From NCBI RefSeq assembly GCF_003627995.1, contig NZ_CP032707.1, positions 2,470,501-2,534,500 of the forward strand: DNA of 64,000 nucleotides. Reading direction: 5' to 3'. Below the pieces are notes generated by a model. It ran no database searches, was not told the origin of the DNA, and saw only the letters and a program-made list of their open reading frames with translations. This document shows positions 53,275-62,747 of this stretch, in pieces. The DNA is from Brevundimonas naejangsanensis (GTDB taxonomy: Bacteria; Pseudomonadota; Alphaproteobacteria; Caulobacterales; Caulobacteraceae). The position numbers and the translations under genes are program-made. Each line of letters begins with the position of its first letter. Positions within the stretch are counted from its first letter, which is position 1.

Positions 53275-53394
53275 ACCCGGACTGTAAGCCAGGCGTCACA
53301 TCCTGCTGCTACGCTTGCCGATGGCGGTGTCTCGAGAACGCGCGGAATGGGTCGGGAAGTCTTCCCCACGAGAACGCCTTGCGCGCCTGGTTAG

Positions 53395-53743
53395 CGCGTC
53401 ATGGCCGGCGACACCCACGCCTTCTGGGTCAATGAGCTCAAGGACGCCAGCGGTGCGCGTCGCGCCGTCGAGTTCGGGACCAGCGCCGTCTCCAGCCCTT
53501 CGATCGGCGGCGTTCTGGGCGGGTTCCCGCTGTACGCGGCGCTGGTGCAGGCCAACGACGAGGTCGTATTCTGCGATCAGTCGGCCAAAGGCTTCATCGT
53601 GCTGATCTGACGCAAACCGCTGAAGCGCGGTTGGTCCATGTCTCGACCATTCTGGCCAAGCCCTTCGAGGTCGTAGTGATTAAGCGCTTCCGCCTGGACC
53701 TGAACAGCGGTCTGACGGACGACACCGCCCTGGCGGCGCCCTA
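53395..53743 (+). pseudogene. 3' remnant of a second PhoD-like gene
   Basis: VMAGDTHAFWVNELKDASGA and VEFGTSAVSSPSIGGV match the C-terminal third of PhoD. After FIVLI a one-base slip is needed to continue as LTQTAEARLVHVSTILAKPF then RFRLDLNSGLTDD to a stop at 53741. It is not a duplicate of the intact phoD nearby, as the sequences differ widely. The upstream two thirds are missing. Confidence 0.7.
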
Positions 53744-54269
53744 GCCGTCGTCTCCGAATCCCGGGGGGCGACCGGGTTTCCGCTCTGACCAGCCTGGGCA
53801 GGGTGCGGCTTCAGGCGGATGCGGTGCGCGCGTTCCTCCAAGAGGGCGTTCCTTTCGTAGAGGCAGGCCAGCTGCAGCAAGCGAAGCCGTGAGACCTCGG
53901 ATGACGCCACGGGCGCGCGTCAACGCCGCCCAGGAAAACGACAGCGAGCGCGCCGAGCCGGAAGCCAGTCATTGGCTGCTGGGCTCGAAGTCCGGCGCGG
54001 CGGGCTCGCTCCACTGCGATCTCTGGCGCGGTCGGGTGATTGAGCTGGCGGGCCTGACGCCATCGCAATCTTTCCGGTTGGCGGGTGGTGGAAGTCCCAT
54101 TCAGGACAAAGGCGCGGCGACGAACGGGCACGCTACAGCCTGCTGATCAGCCTTTTCGCGCGGAGATCGCTCTGGACATCAATGCAAGGCTAGCAGCGTG
54201 CTGCATTAGCGGGCCCTCGGCATGTCTTGAAATAATTTCATGATAAAAACTTGAGACATGATCTGAATA
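53744..54269. other. 526-bp region without a recognised gene
   Basis: A plus-strand frame at 53889-54146 (85 codons, with PEASHWLLGSKSGAAG) has no ribosome-binding site or family I recognise. The last 70 bases are AT-rich and may hold the 3' flank or promoter material of the integrase. Confidence 0.45.
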
Positions 54270-55637
54270 TCAATTCGAGATTTGATGTTTTCTCTCTGAA
54301 GGATGTGCGCGTTCTGCATGAGCGGTCAGGATTGAGCCGAGTAGGCGATCCCAGGCAGCGAGGGCTGCGCGTTTCTCCGACATGAAATCATAGAGGGCAT
54401 AGGTCGACAGGGTTACGGAGGCGGCTCCGCCTTTTTCACTCGTGTGATTGAGAAGCCGACCAATGACAAAGGGCGAAATCCGAAGGCGTTCGCTCGCCAT
54501 CATGGTGGCGGCTGTCCGCCTCAGGTCGTGGGGGGTGAGGCAGGGGAGAGCCAGGGCGGATCTGACGTCCCGTAGGGAGCGGGTGAGCGAAGCCGGTGAG
54601 AGCGACTTGTCACGATCCCATCGTGCGGGAAAGACGAACCGAGATGGGGTAGCGTGGCCGGCGTCGGCGAGGCTGATCGCTTCGCGAATGAGTTCGACCG
54701 CGCTCGGTGAAAGCGGCACCAGGGTGGGGCGTCCGTTCTTGGTTCGAGAGCCCGGTATCGACCAAACCGCTTGATCGAGGTCGACCTCAGTCCGCATCAT
54801 GCCGGCGATCTCATGACGACGTTGGAGGGTCAGCAGGAGCAGCTTGATCGCCAGTCCGACGGGGCGACTGACATAGACTCGTTGGTTGGCGCGGCGGGTT
54901 CCTGTTGCGCTGACCAGGCTTTCGGGATCATCAAGGGCGGCCCAGATTGACCTGATTTCCTCATCCTTCAATACGCGGTCGCGTGGAACTTCGCTTCCCT
55001 GAGCCGGAACCCGGGACACCGGGTTGAAGGCAGCGGCCTCCGCTTCGAGGATGGCGTAGTTGAACATCTGACGGATCTGGGCGCGGACGCGGTTTGAGCT
55101 CGTGTCCTGTCCTTTCGCCAGAAGCTTGCGCAAGAGTTCCTTGATAGCAGCGGGGGTCACGTCCTCCAGTCGGAGCGAACCCAGCGCAGGCTCGATATGC
55201 TTGGTCCAGAGCCATTTCTCGGCTGCGATTGTCGAAGGCCGCTTGCGCTTACCGCGTGGCTTCCATTCGCCCCGATCTGTCGCGTCGAAATAGGCGACGC
55301 TGAGATCTCGAAATGTCTTGATGGTCTGTGATTGTCGCTCGACCCTCTTGCGGCGCTTTTCGCCGGCGGGATCGACGCCGTCTATCGCCTGCAGGCGCGC
55401 CTGGGCGCAACGTTTGCGAGCCTCGACCAACGAGACGTCGGGGTACAGACCAAGACTTAAGCGACGTTTGTCGCCGTTCTCGGTCCGGTAGCGGAACGTC
55501 CACGCCTTCCGTCCGGTTTCGCTCACCCGCAACATGAGGCCCGCGCCTCGCGGGTTTTCATCATGGACGTCAAGGCGCTTTCCGGGGGGAGCGGAAACCG
55601 ATGCGACGAATTTGTCTGTCAATCGGACCTTGGGCAT
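54270..55637 (-). CDS. tyrosine-type integrase (P4-like, DUF4102)
   Basis: 455 residues. The N-terminal arm-binding domain has KRLDVHDENPRGAGLMLRVS and RRLSLGLYPDVSLVEARKRC. The catalytic domain has R near 272 (LTLQRRHEIAGM), the HDLRRTAAT box near 368, LLNHTS near 397 and the tyrosine near 412 (LSTYALYDF). It inserts and excises the element at a tRNA 3' end; its start lies 179 bases from the tRNA-Lys fragment, the standard arrangement. A 300-base att-side region separates it from the core genome. Confidence 0.93.
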   Translation of the reverse strand: MPKVRLTDKFVASVSAPPGKRLDVHDENPRGAGLMLRVSETGRKAWTFRYRTENGDKRRLSLGLYPDVSLVEARKRCAQARLQAIDGVDPAGEKRRKRVERQSQTIKTFRDLSVAYFDATDRGEWKPRGKRKRPSTIAAEKWLWTKHIEPALGSLRLEDVTPAAIKELLRKLLAKGQDTSSNRVRAQIRQMFNYAILEAEAAAFNPVSRVPAQGSEVPRDRVLKDEEIRSIWAALDDPESLVSATGTRRANQRVYVSRPVGLAIKLLLLTLQRRHEIAGMMRTEVDLDQAVWSIPGSRTKNGRPTLVPLSPSAVELIREAISLADAGHATPSRFVFPARWDRDKSLSPASLTRSLRDVRSALALPCLTPHDLRRTAATMMASERLRISPFVIGRLLNHTSEKGGAASVTLSTYALYDFMSEKRAALAAWDRLLGSILTAHAERAHPSERKHQISN

Positions 55638-55951
55638 GGCGTCAGTGTTGCAGATTTGGCCTTGGACCCCAAGTCATTTTGGGGTCCATATGGGGTCCAA
55701 AAAGCTGAAGCAGTCTGCATGCGGCTGAGACCGACTGAAACAATATCCCCTAAGAAAACAATATATTAGAGGTGAGGGTCGAAACCGCTTGCAACCCAAT
55801 GAAACCGGTACTTTGTCTGACTTTTAATCAGAGGGTCCCCGGTTCGAGCCCGGGGGGCGTACCATTCCCCTTTCAATCGTTATCGAAGACGCAGGGCTCC
55901 ATGCCCGGCGAAGGCTTGGCTTTGGCGGCTGGGCCATGATTTAACAGAACC
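55638..55951. other. attachment-side region between integrase and core genome
   Basis: Contains a repeated GGGGTCC element just upstream of the integrase start (55665-55702), an AT-rich stretch around 55740-55770 and the tRNA fragment listed next. These are likely integrase arm-binding and core sites. No gene is visible. Confidence 0.55.
55816..55864 (+). other. 3' half of a tRNA-Lys(UUU) gene, attachment site
   Basis: A perfect anticodon stem-loop (TCTGA-CTTTTAA-TCAGA, anticodon TTT) is followed by a variable loop, a T arm (CCCGG-TTCGAGC-CCGGG) and a CCA end. The D arm and 5' acceptor strand are absent upstream. The acceptor strand counts one base short of normal. This is what integration at the anticodon loop leaves at the far end of an island; the complete tRNA should be at the other end, outside the window. 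Confidence 0.72.
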
Positions 55952-56500
55952 ATGCGTCAGATTCCGGTTCCCGTCATCGCTCTTTCGTTGCTGCTCGGCG
56001 GATGCAACGCCGGGGCCTCGGCCAAGGGCGGGGTCGAGCAGGTGGGGGCCGGTCTGGGCGGCGCCGTGACCGCACCGCTGGAAGACCTGAACCTGCGGCG
56101 TCAGGAGATTCCGACGGTCCTGCTGCAGGCGGAGTCCAACCCCTACGACCTGCGCAACATGAACCGCTGCGCCACCATCGCGGCCGAGATCGCCCGCCTG
56201 GACGAGGCCTTGGGGCCCGATGCGGACGCGCCGCCGTCGCAGGACGGTTCCTTCATCAGCGAGCGGGCCGCCGCCGCCGCCGCCGGGGCCACGCTCGACG
56301 CCGTTCGCGGCACGATGACGGACTTCATTCCGGCGCGCGGCTGGGTGCGCCGACTGTCCGGCGCCGACGCCCACAGCAAGCACGTCCAGTCCGCCATTCA
56401 GGCAGGGTTGCGTCGGCGCTCCTTCCTGAAAGGGGTGGGGATGCAGCGAAACTGCGCCCCGCCCGCCGCGCCGGCCGGGTTCGTTCCGCGTCGCAGCTAG
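55952..56500 (+). CDS. conserved hypothetical lipoprotein
   Basis: 182 residues. Lipobox LLLGGCNAG. The mature part has an N-terminal [20 protein letters not shown] region, then a helical body ([20 protein letters not shown]) and a basic C-terminus ([16 protein letters not shown]). Two cysteines may pair. No function is known to me. It converges on tgt with a four-base overlap of the stops. It is the first core gene right of the island boundary. Confidence 0.72.
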   Translation: MRQIPVPVIALSLLLGGCNAGASAKGGVEQVGAGLGGAVTAPLEDLNLRRQEIPTVLLQAESNPYDLRNMNRCATIAAEIARLDEALGPDADAPPSQDGSFISERAAAAAAGATLDAVRGTMTDFIPARGWVRRLSGADAHSKHVQSAIQAGLRRRSFLKGVGMQRNCAPPAAPAGFVPRRS

Positions 56501-57609
56501 GCCTTCAGGTGCCGGGCGCGGAAGTCGCGACGGAACTGCTCGAACCGGCCTTCGCTGATCGCCTCGCGCATGGCCGCGGTCAGGGCCTGGAAGAAGGCGA
56601 TGTTGTGCCAGCTCAGCAGGATCTTGCCGAGAATCTCATCTGCGCGGATCAGGTGGTGCAGATAGGCCTTTGAATAGTCCTGTGAAGCCGGGCAGGGGAC
56701 GCCCGGGTCCAGCGGGTCCTGATCCTCGGCGAAGCGGGCGTTCTTGAGGTTCAGCGGGCCGTCCCAGGTCCAGGCCTGGCCGTGACGCCCGGCGCGGGTC
56801 GGCAGGACGCAGTCGAACATGTCGACGCCGCGATAGACCGCCTCGACCAGGTCGATGGGCTTGCCGACGCCCATCAAATAGCGCGGCCGGTCCTTGGGCA
56901 GGAACTCGGGGGCGAAGTCCAGCACCTCGCACATGGCCTCATGGCCCTCGCCGACGGCCAGACCGCCGATGGCGTAGCCGTCGAAGCCGATCTCCTGCAG
57001 GCGCTCGGAGGACTCGCGGCGCAGGTTTTCATAGGTCGAACCCTGCTGGATGCCGAACAGGGCCTGCGCATCGCGCGTGCCGAAGGCGTTCTTGGAGCGC
57101 TGGGCCCAGCGCGCCGACAACTCCATGCCCTCGCGAGCGCGCTTTTCTTCAGCGGGCCAGGCGACGCATTCGTCCAGCTGCATGACGATGTCGGAGCCGA
57201 GCCGGTCGGCCTGGATCTGGATCGAGCGCTCGGGCGTCAGGATGTGCTTGGAGCCGTCGATGTGGCTGGAGAAGGTCACGGCCTCCTCGGTCAGCTTGGA
57301 GATGCCTGACAGGCTCATGACCTGGAAGCCGCCGGAGTCCGTCAGGATCGGCTTGTCCCAGCGCATGAAGTTGTGCAGCCCGCCGAGGCGCTCCATCCGC
57401 TCCGGTCCGGGGCGCAGCATCAGGTGGTAGGTGTTGCCCAGCAGGATGTCCGCGCCGGTCTGCTTGACCTGATCCACCGTCATCGCCTTGACGGTGGCGG
57501 CGGTGCCGACGGGCATGAAGGCGGGGGTGCGGATGTCGCCGCGCGGGGTCTTCAGCACCCCGGTGCGGGCGCGGCCTTCGGTGGCGAAAATGTCAAACGG
57601 GAAGGGCAA
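56497..57609 (-). CDS. tgt: tRNA-guanine transglycosylase, with an altered zinc site
   Basis: 370 residues, the usual length. It exchanges G34 for preQ1 in tRNAs with GUN anticodons. Active-site segments [11 protein letters not shown] and [16 protein letters not shown] are intact. The zinc site is not: E. coli Tgt has C302, C304, C307 and H333, whereas here the aligned stretch reads VPCPASQ, keeping only the middle cysteine, with the histidine retained in WHNI. The fold is probably stabilised otherwise. queA, the next enzyme of queuosine synthesis, lies nearby on the same strand. Confidence 0.93.
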   Translation of the reverse strand: MPFPFDIFATEGRARTGVLKTPRGDIRTPAFMPVGTAATVKAMTVDQVKQTGADILLGNTYHLMLRPGPERMERLGGLHNFMRWDKPILTDSGGFQVMSLSGISKLTEEAVTFSSHIDGSKHILTPERSIQIQADRLGSDIVMQLDECVAWPAEEKRAREGMELSARWAQRSKNAFGTRDAQALFGIQQGSTYENLRRESSERLQEIGFDGYAIGGLAVGEGHEAMCEVLDFAPEFLPKDRPRYLMGVGKPIDLVEAVYRGVDMFDCVLPTRAGRHGQAWTWDGPLNLKNARFAEDQDPLDPGVPCPASQDYSKAYLHHLIRADEILGKILLSWHNIAFFQALTAAMREAISEGRFEQFRRDFRARHLKA

Positions 57610-57619
57610 CAGAGACTCC

Positions 57620-57825
57620 GCTCATCCCGGCCGACGCCGGAATCCAGTGAGAGCCGCAGACGGGCGGCGTGTTTCGAGACTGCTCAACCACGGAACGGCA
57701 CGCCCTGTCACCCCTGGCGTCGTCATCCCGGCCTTGAGCCGGGATCGCGACAAGCGTCACGTTCAGCGTTGCGGTTTGAGCGGTCCCGGATAACGGCTTC
57801 GCCGTTTCCGGGATGACGGGCGCAA
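57620..57825. repeat. cluster of three REP-like palindromes
   Basis: Three hairpins follow each other between tgt and the nucleotidyltransferase-like gene: CCGGC-CGAC-GCCGG near 57627, ATCCCGGC-CTTGA-GCCGGGAT at 57725-57745, and TCCCGGA-T-AACGGC-TTC-GCCGTT-TCCGGGA at 57783-57812. They resemble the intergenic CCGG palindromes common in Caulobacterales. Confidence 0.65.
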
Positions 57826-57828
57826 GAG

Positions 57829-58296
57829 TTAGCGCAGGCTTTCCAGCATTTCCGCGCGTTGCAGGTCCTTGGGGCGGCCGAACAGGCGGCAGGTCTCGAT
57901 CTGCTCGTTGATCGAGGGCGTGAAGACGGTGAAGTCCTCGACCGCGATGGGCAGGCGGGTCGAGAAGGTCACCGGAACCCAGTCGCCGCCGGCCCGCACG
58001 TCCATGCCCGCCATGACGTCGAGCGGCACCGGGGTGGTCAGGATCTGGCCGAACACCTGCGACCGGAACAGGCCCTCGCCGGGATCCTCGACCACCTGGC
58101 CGTACAGGCCCTCGATCAGGCGGCGCGCGTCGCGCGGGCTGCACATCACGTCGATGTCGGGCGCGCGCCAGTCGCGTAGCCCCCATAGCATCATCGCTGC
58201 CCCGCCGAAGACCCACCACGGGTCCTGAAGCTCGCTCGCCGCCGAGGCGAGGATGTCCAGGGCCGTGATGAAATCGTCGGGCAGGTCGTCGGTCAT
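57829..58296 (-). CDS. nucleotidyltransferase-fold protein of unknown role
   Basis: 155 residues from ATG 58296, overlapping the queA stop by [24 protein letters not shown] then [14 protein letters not shown] is a GG(x)n-DxD nucleotidyltransferase signature; the remainder ([20 protein letters not shown]) is conserved-looking. It may be a minimal nucleotidyltransferase or an antitoxin-like protein; only one acidic pair is clear. Its coupling to queA suggests a conserved neighbourhood. Confidence 0.68.
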   Translation of the reverse strand: MTDDLPDDFITALDILASAASELQDPWWVFGGAAMMLWGLRDWRAPDIDVMCSPRDARRLIEGLYGQVVEDPGEGLFRSQVFGQILTTPVPLDVMAGMDVRAGGDWVPVTFSTRLPIAVEDFTVFTPSINEQIETCRLFGRPKDLQRAEMLESLR

Positions 58297-59402
58297 GCGT
58301 CCTTCCTGAACAGCAGGCTCCCGTCGCCATAGGAATAGAAGCGATAGCCGCTGTCGATAGCGTGGGCATAGGCGGCGCGCATGGTCTCCAGCCCGGCGAA
58401 AGCGCTGACCAGCATGAACAGGGTCGACTTCGGCAGGTGGAAGTTGGTCATCAGCACGTCGCAGGCGCGGAAGCGGTAGCCCGGCGTGATGAAGATGGCG
58501 GTGTCGCCGTGGAAGGGCTGGACCATGCCGTCCTCTGTCGTGGCGCTTTCCAGCAGGCGAAGCGAGGTGGTGCCCACGCAGACGATGCGGCCGCCCGCCG
58601 CGCGCACGGCGTTCAGGGCGGCGGCGGTCTCGGCCGAGACCTCGCCCCACTCGGAGTGCATCTTGTGGTCGGCGGTGTCGTCCGCCTTGACCGGCAGGAA
58701 GGTGCCGGCGCCGACGTGCAGGGTCACGGCGTGGGTTGCGACGCCCCGAGCGCGGATCGCGTCCAGCAGGGCGGGCGTGAAGTGCAGACCCGCCGTCGGG
58801 GCGGCGACCGAGCCGTCATAGGTCGCGAAGACCGTCTGATAGTCCTTCAGGTCGCGGTCGTCCTCGGGCCGCTTGGCCGCGATATAGGGGGGCAGGGGCA
58901 TGACCCCGACCTCGCGGATGACGTCGTCCAGCGCCGGTCCAGCCAGATCGAAGCGCAGGGTGACCAGGCCGTCCTCGCCCTTGGCGGTGATCTCGGCGTC
59001 GATCTGGCCCAGGAAGCAGGCGTTGTCTTCCTCGCGCCCGAAGCGCACCCGGTCGCCGATCTTCAACCGCTTGCCCGGCTTCATGAAGGCGGACCAGGCG
59101 TCAGGCGCATCGCGGTGGTGGAGGGTCGCCTCGACCGGAACCGACAGAAGCTCGCCTTCCGGCCCCGTGCGGTGGCGCACGCCTGACAGCCTCGCGGGGA
59201 TCACGCGCGTGTCGTTGAACACGAGGGCGTCGCCCGGCTGCAGGAAGTCCGGCAGGTCGCGGATGATCCGATCCTGCAGGTCGCCATCCTTCACGACCAG
59301 AAGGCGCGCGGAATCGCGCGGGTCGGCGGGGCGCAGGGCGATGCACGCCTCGGGCAGGTCGAAGTCGAAATCGGATGTCCGCATGGTGCGGGGAATGCTC
59401 AT
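58293..59402 (-). CDS. queA: S-adenosylmethionine:tRNA ribosyltransferase-isomerase QueA
   Basis: 369 residues. The N-terminus ([20 protein letters not shown]) and the sequences [43 protein letters not shown] and [13 protein letters not shown] are diagnostic. It transfers and isomerises the ribosyl part of SAM onto preQ1-tRNA to give epoxyqueuosine. It follows the same direction as tgt. The start ATG 59402 has GGCGGGG upstream; ATG 59384 is an alternative. Confidence 0.95.
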   Translation of the reverse strand: MSIPRTMRTSDFDFDLPEACIALRPADPRDSARLLVVKDGDLQDRIIRDLPDFLQPGDALVFNDTRVIPARLSGVRHRTGPEGELLSVPVEATLHHRDAPDAWSAFMKPGKRLKIGDRVRFGREEDNACFLGQIDAEITAKGEDGLVTLRFDLAGPALDDVIREVGVMPLPPYIAAKRPEDDRDLKDYQTVFATYDGSVAAPTAGLHFTPALLDAIRARGVATHAVTLHVGAGTFLPVKADDTADHKMHSEWGEVSAETAAALNAVRAAGGRIVCVGTTSLRLLESATTEDGMVQPFHGDTAIFITPGYRFRACDVLMTNFHLPKSTLFMLVSAFAGLETMRAAYAHAIDSGYRFYSYGDGSLLFRKDA

Positions 59403-59498
59403 GCCCCGCCTTTCCGGTCAAGCGAGGCGCCAGAGAAACGGCCGGCTGGCCAATCACGCAGAAGCCTCTATGTCATCGGCCGAAGTAGGGAGTTGCGC

Positions 59499-59957
59499 AT
59501 GACCGATCGCTATCTGGATGACCTCGCCGTCGGCGAAGCCTGGGAGGGGGAGCCCTTCACCATCACCGAGGAAGAGATCGTCGCCTTCGCCGAGCAGTTC
59601 GACCCCCAGCCCATGCACATCGACAAGGCGGCTGCCGAGGCGGGCCGGTTCGGCGGCCTGATCGCCAGCGGCTGGCATGTCTGCGCGCGGGTCATGCGCG
59701 AATACGTCGATGTCGGCTATTTCGGCGCCACGCCCATGCTGGGCATCAGCATCGACGACCTGCGCTGGTTGCGCCCGGTACGGCCCGGCGACACGCTCAC
59801 GGTCCGTCGCGAAATCCTGGCCATCACTCCGTCGCAGAGCCGCCCTGACCGGGGAACGGTCAAGACCAGAACCTGGGTCCGCAATCAGGACGGCGACGTC
59901 GTCATGACCTTCGAGAACCTGATGCAGTTCCCCAAGGACGCCTCGGTGCGGCTCTGA
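59499..59957 (+). CDS. MaoC-like dehydratase
   Basis: 152 residues with a hot-dog fold. The R-hydratase signature reads [20 protein letters not shown] and [14 protein letters not shown]; the D and H of the FDPQPMH stretch are the catalytic pair. It hydrates enoyl-CoA or a related thioester. The start is ATG 59499 (MTDRYLDDL). It is divergent from queA. Confidence 0.88.
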   Translation: MTDRYLDDLAVGEAWEGEPFTITEEEIVAFAEQFDPQPMHIDKAAAEAGRFGGLIASGWHVCARVMREYVDVGYFGATPMLGISIDDLRWLRPVRPGDTLTVRREILAITPSQSRPDRGTVKTRTWVRNQDGDVVMTFENLMQFPKDASVRL

Positions 59958-59965
59958 TCGTCCCG

Positions 59966-59981
59966 CCGCGGTTGACCGCGG
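59966..59981. terminator. short hairpin between maoC-like and lysK genes
   Basis: CCGCGGT-TG-ACCGCGG, a 7-base perfect stem, 9 bases after the MaoC stop, without a T tract. Confidence 0.45.
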
Positions 59982-60006
59982 GCGCGCAAGGCTTCAAAGC
60001 CCGTTC

Positions 60007-61680
60007 ATGCTACAGAACCTCGAAACCCTGTCCCGTGAGGCCCGTTCGTGGCCGTTTGAGCAAGCGCGCAACCTGCTGGCCCACGTGCTCAAAAAACGGC
60101 TGTCTGACGCGGAGCGCGATGCCGCGAAACTGCTGATCGACGCGGGCAAGACGGACGAGGCTCTGGCCACCTTCGAGGCGCTGAACAAGCCGGTGATCCT
60201 TGAGACGGGTTATGGCCCATCGGGCCTGCCGCACATGGGCACCTTCGGCGAGGTGGCGCGCACGACCATGGTGCGCAACGCGTTTCGCGCACTGACCGGC
60301 GATCATTGGGCCACGCGCCTGATCGCCTTCAGCGACGATATGGACGGCCTGCGCAAGGTGCCGGAAGGCATCCCCAATCCGGAGATGCTGCGCGAAGACC
60401 TGCATTTGCCGCTGACCAGGGTGCGCGATCCGTTCGGCACGCACGACAGCTTTGGCGCGCACAATAACGCCCGCCTGCGCGCCTTCCTCGACAGCTTTGG
60501 CTTTGACTATGAGTTCATGTCCTCGACCGAGACCTATCGGTCGGGTCGGTTCGATACGGCCCTGCTGACCATGCTGGAGCGTTTCGACAAGGTCATGGGC
60601 ATCATGTTGCCGACCCTGGGCGAAGAGCGCCGGGCCACCTATTCGCCCTTCCTGCCGATCAGCCCGATCACCGGCCATGTGCTGCAGGTGCCGACGCTGG
60701 AGCGCAACGTCGAGCGCGGCACCATCGTCTTTGACGATCCCGCAGGCGGCCGTACCGAGGTTCCTGTCACCGGCGGCCATGTAAAGCTGCAGTGGAAGCC
60801 CGACTGGGCCATGCGCTGGACGGCGCTGGATGTCGATTATGAGATGTCGGGCAAGGACCTGATCGAGAGCGTGCGCGAGTCGTCCAAGCTGTGCCGCGCC
60901 ATCGGCGGAGTTCCCCCGGAAGGTTTCAACTACGAGCTCTTCCTCGACGTCGAAGGTAAGAAGATCTCCAAGTCCAAGGGCAATGGCCTGACGATGGAGG
61001 AGTGGCTGCGCTACGGCACGCCCGAGAGCCTGAGCTGGTACATGTTCCAGTCGCCGAAGTCGGCCAAGAGCCTGCACTTCAACGTCATTCCGCGCGCGAC
61101 CGACGACTATCTGTCCTTCATCGAGCAGTACAAGACGCAGGAACCGGCCAAGCAGATCGACAACGCCGTCTGGCACATCCACTCGGGCCAGCCGCCCGAG
61201 AGCGCCTCGCCGGTGTCCTTCGCCCTGCTGCTGAACCTGGTGGGCGTGGCCAACGCCTCGACCAAGGACCAGCTGTGGGCCTATTTCGCCAAATACCTGC
61301 CCGACGCCACGCCCGAGAGCGAGCCGGTGCTGGATCGCCTCATGGGCTATGCGCTGAACTACTACGAGGACTTCGTGAAGCCCTCGAAGACCTATCGTCT
61401 GCCCGACGACAAGGAGAAGGCAGCGCTGCTGGACCTGGCGGAAAGGCTGAAGGCTCTGCCGAGCGATACGACCGACGGCGAGGTCATCCAGTCCGAGGTC
61501 TATGCAGTGGGCAAGGAACACGCCTTCGACCCGCTGCGGGCCTGGTTCGGCGCCTTGTATGAGGTGCTGCTGGGCGCGTCCCAGGGGCCGCGTTTCGGAT
61601 CCTTCGCCGCCATCTACGGTCTGCCGCAGACGATCGAACTGATCGAAAAAGGCGCCAGTGGCGCCTTGGCCGAAGGGTGA
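60007..61680 (+). CDS. lysK: class I lysyl-tRNA synthetase
   Basis: 557 residues of the archaeal-type class I LysRS, not the usual class II enzyme. The HIGH-like motif is PSGLPHMGT (71-79) and the KMSKS-like motif is KISKSKGN (319-326). It charges tRNA-Lys. Class I LysRS is standard in many alphaproteobacteria, which supports the taxonomic guess. An intrinsic terminator follows at 61687-61716. Confidence 0.95.
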   Translation: MLQNLETLSREARSWPFEQARNLLAHVLKKRLSDAERDAAKLLIDAGKTDEALATFEALNKPVILETGYGPSGLPHMGTFGEVARTTMVRNAFRALTGDHWATRLIAFSDDMDGLRKVPEGIPNPEMLREDLHLPLTRVRDPFGTHDSFGAHNNARLRAFLDSFGFDYEFMSSTETYRSGRFDTALLTMLERFDKVMGIMLPTLGEERRATYSPFLPISPITGHVLQVPTLERNVERGTIVFDDPAGGRTEVPVTGGHVKLQWKPDWAMRWTALDVDYEMSGKDLIESVRESSKLCRAIGGVPPEGFNYELFLDVEGKKISKSKGNGLTMEEWLRYGTPESLSWYMFQSPKSAKSLHFNVIPRATDDYLSFIEQYKTQEPAKQIDNAVWHIHSGQPPESASPVSFALLLNLVGVANASTKDQLWAYFAKYLPDATPESEPVLDRLMGYALNYYEDFVKPSKTYRLPDDKEKAALLDLAERLKALPSDTTDGEVIQSEVYAVGKEHAFDPLRAWFGALYEVLLGASQGPRFGSFAAIYGLPQTIELIEKGASGALAEG

Positions 61681-61686
61681 ATGTTT

Positions 61687-61716
61687 CGGGCCGTCGAAAT
61701 CTCGGCGGCCCGTTTT
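61687..61716 (+). terminator. intrinsic terminator of lysK
   Basis: CGGGCCG pairs with CGGCCCG across a 12-base loop and is followed by TTTT. Confidence 0.85.
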
Positions 61717-61730
61717 CCTGTCGGGGTGGA

Positions 61731-61865
61731 TCAGGCCGTGAACAGGGCGCCGACCAGGGAGGCGAAGGCCAAGGTCAAGAGCAGGCCCTCGAACGGGGAC
61801 AGCAGCCAGATTGAACGTCGATGGCGTCGGGTTCGGGTGCTGGGAACCATGATTTTTGCTCGCAT
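61731..61865 (-). CDS. possible 44-residue membrane protein
   Basis: Starts ATG 61865 (MRAKIMVPSTRTRRHRR) and has one hydrophobic helix (LSPFEGLLLTLAFASLVGAL). The basic stretch followed by a span is typical of real small membrane proteins. It overlaps the next frame in another phase, so only one of the two is likely real. Confidence 0.35.
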   Translation of the reverse strand: MRAKIMVPSTRTRRHRRSIWLLSPFEGLLLTLAFASLVGALFTA

Positions 61866-61978
61866 TCCATAATGATCTGCAAGGCGAGCTCGGGAGAGCC
61901 TGAGATCGGCAGCGGCTGGCCGTAAAGGCTGCGCCACAGCACATCCAGCGCCACATCTGCTTTGCCGAGATCGCCCAT
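61775..61978 (-). CDS. possible 67-residue hypothetical protein
   Basis: From ATG 61978 it reads MGDLGKADVALDVLWRSLYG then LPISGSPELALQIIMECEQK, a composition that looks like real protein; no family is recognised. The remaining 61979-62198 carries only upstream sequence of the SH3 gene. Confidence 0.35.
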   Translation of the reverse strand: MGDLGKADVALDVLWRSLYGQPLPISGSPELALQIIMECEQKSWFPAPEPDAIDVQSGCCPRSRACS

Positions 61979-62198
61979 GGGTCTATTCCGCACGACAAAG
62001 CGGTCTCTGCCCATCCCCCTAATTGGGGAGGAAATGAACAATATTCGTTTTTCGTTAAACGCTTAGGCGCGGATGGCGTGGCCGTCGGCCGGGCGGAAGC
62101 CGAGAAATATGAACCGAATATAACGGTGCGGCTGGGCGAGCCTTCAGCTTGGCCGAGGCATTCTCGCTCCATCGACAACTCGATGACAGGAGAGCCCT

Positions 62199-62678
62199 AT
62201 GTCGAAGACCTTCAAGGCGGGTTTGGCCGCCACCGCTATGTTCGCCGCCCTGAGCGCCGCCGCCGTTCCGATGAGCGCCAGCGCCATGCCCCAGGCCAAC
62301 GGGATCACCAACTGCGACGCGCCGGGTGGCCGTCAACAGGCAGGCGCCGCCATCGGCGCCGTTCTGGGCGGCCTGGCCGGCAGCCAGGTGTCCAAGAATG
62401 AGCGCGCTCTGGGTGCGGTGGTCGGCGCCGGCGCCGGCGCGGCGGCCGGCTCCTACATCGGCTGCAACCAGCAGCGCACGCGCGCCGCCGCCCAGGCCAA
62501 CGCCAACATGTATCGCGCCACCTCCAACCTGCGCATCCGCACCGGGCCGGGCACGCAGTATCGCCAGGCCGGCAGCTTGTCGGCCGGCCAGCCCTTCACG
62601 GCGGTGGGATCGCAGGGCGAATGGGTCCAGATCGCCGGCGGCGGCTGGGTCAACGCCCACTACGTCACCCGTAACTGA
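62199..62678 (+). CDS. secreted glycine-zipper and SH3b protein
   Basis: 159 residues. A signal peptide (FAALSAAAVPMSASAMP) is followed by a glycine-zipper segment (AGAAIGAVLGGLAGSQVSK, then GAVVGAGAGAAAGSYIGC) that may insert in the outer membrane, then a bacterial SH3 domain (NLRIRTGPGTQYRQAGSL, GEWVQIAGGGWVNAHYV). Such proteins bind peptidoglycan or stabilise the envelope. The start ATG 62199 has AGGAGA upstream. Confidence 0.88.
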   Translation: MSKTFKAGLAATAMFAALSAAAVPMSASAMPQANGITNCDAPGGRQQAGAAIGAVLGGLAGSQVSKNERALGAVVGAGAGAAAGSYIGCNQQRTRAAAQANANMYRATSNLRIRTGPGTQYRQAGSLSAGQPFTAVGSQGEWVQIAGGGWVNAHYVTRN

Positions 62679-62714
62679 TCGGCGGATTTCTCCCCCGCGT
62701 CGATTGGAACGAGG

Positions 62715-62737
62715 GCCGCCCGCAAGAGGCGGCTCTT
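62715..62737 (+). terminator. terminator between the SH3 gene and the S24 gene
   Basis: GCCGCC-CGCAAGA-GGCGGC followed by TCTT, between convergent genes. Confidence 0.7.
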
Positions 62738-62747
62738 ACCGCGTCCG

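Noticed and set aside
55816..55864. A functional tRNA-Lys gene
   Set aside because: The D arm and 5' acceptor strand are missing upstream, so only a 3' half remains.
60010..62178. 722-codon open frame antisense to lysK
   Set aside because: It lies opposite a clear class I LysRS and has no domain or ribosome-binding site.
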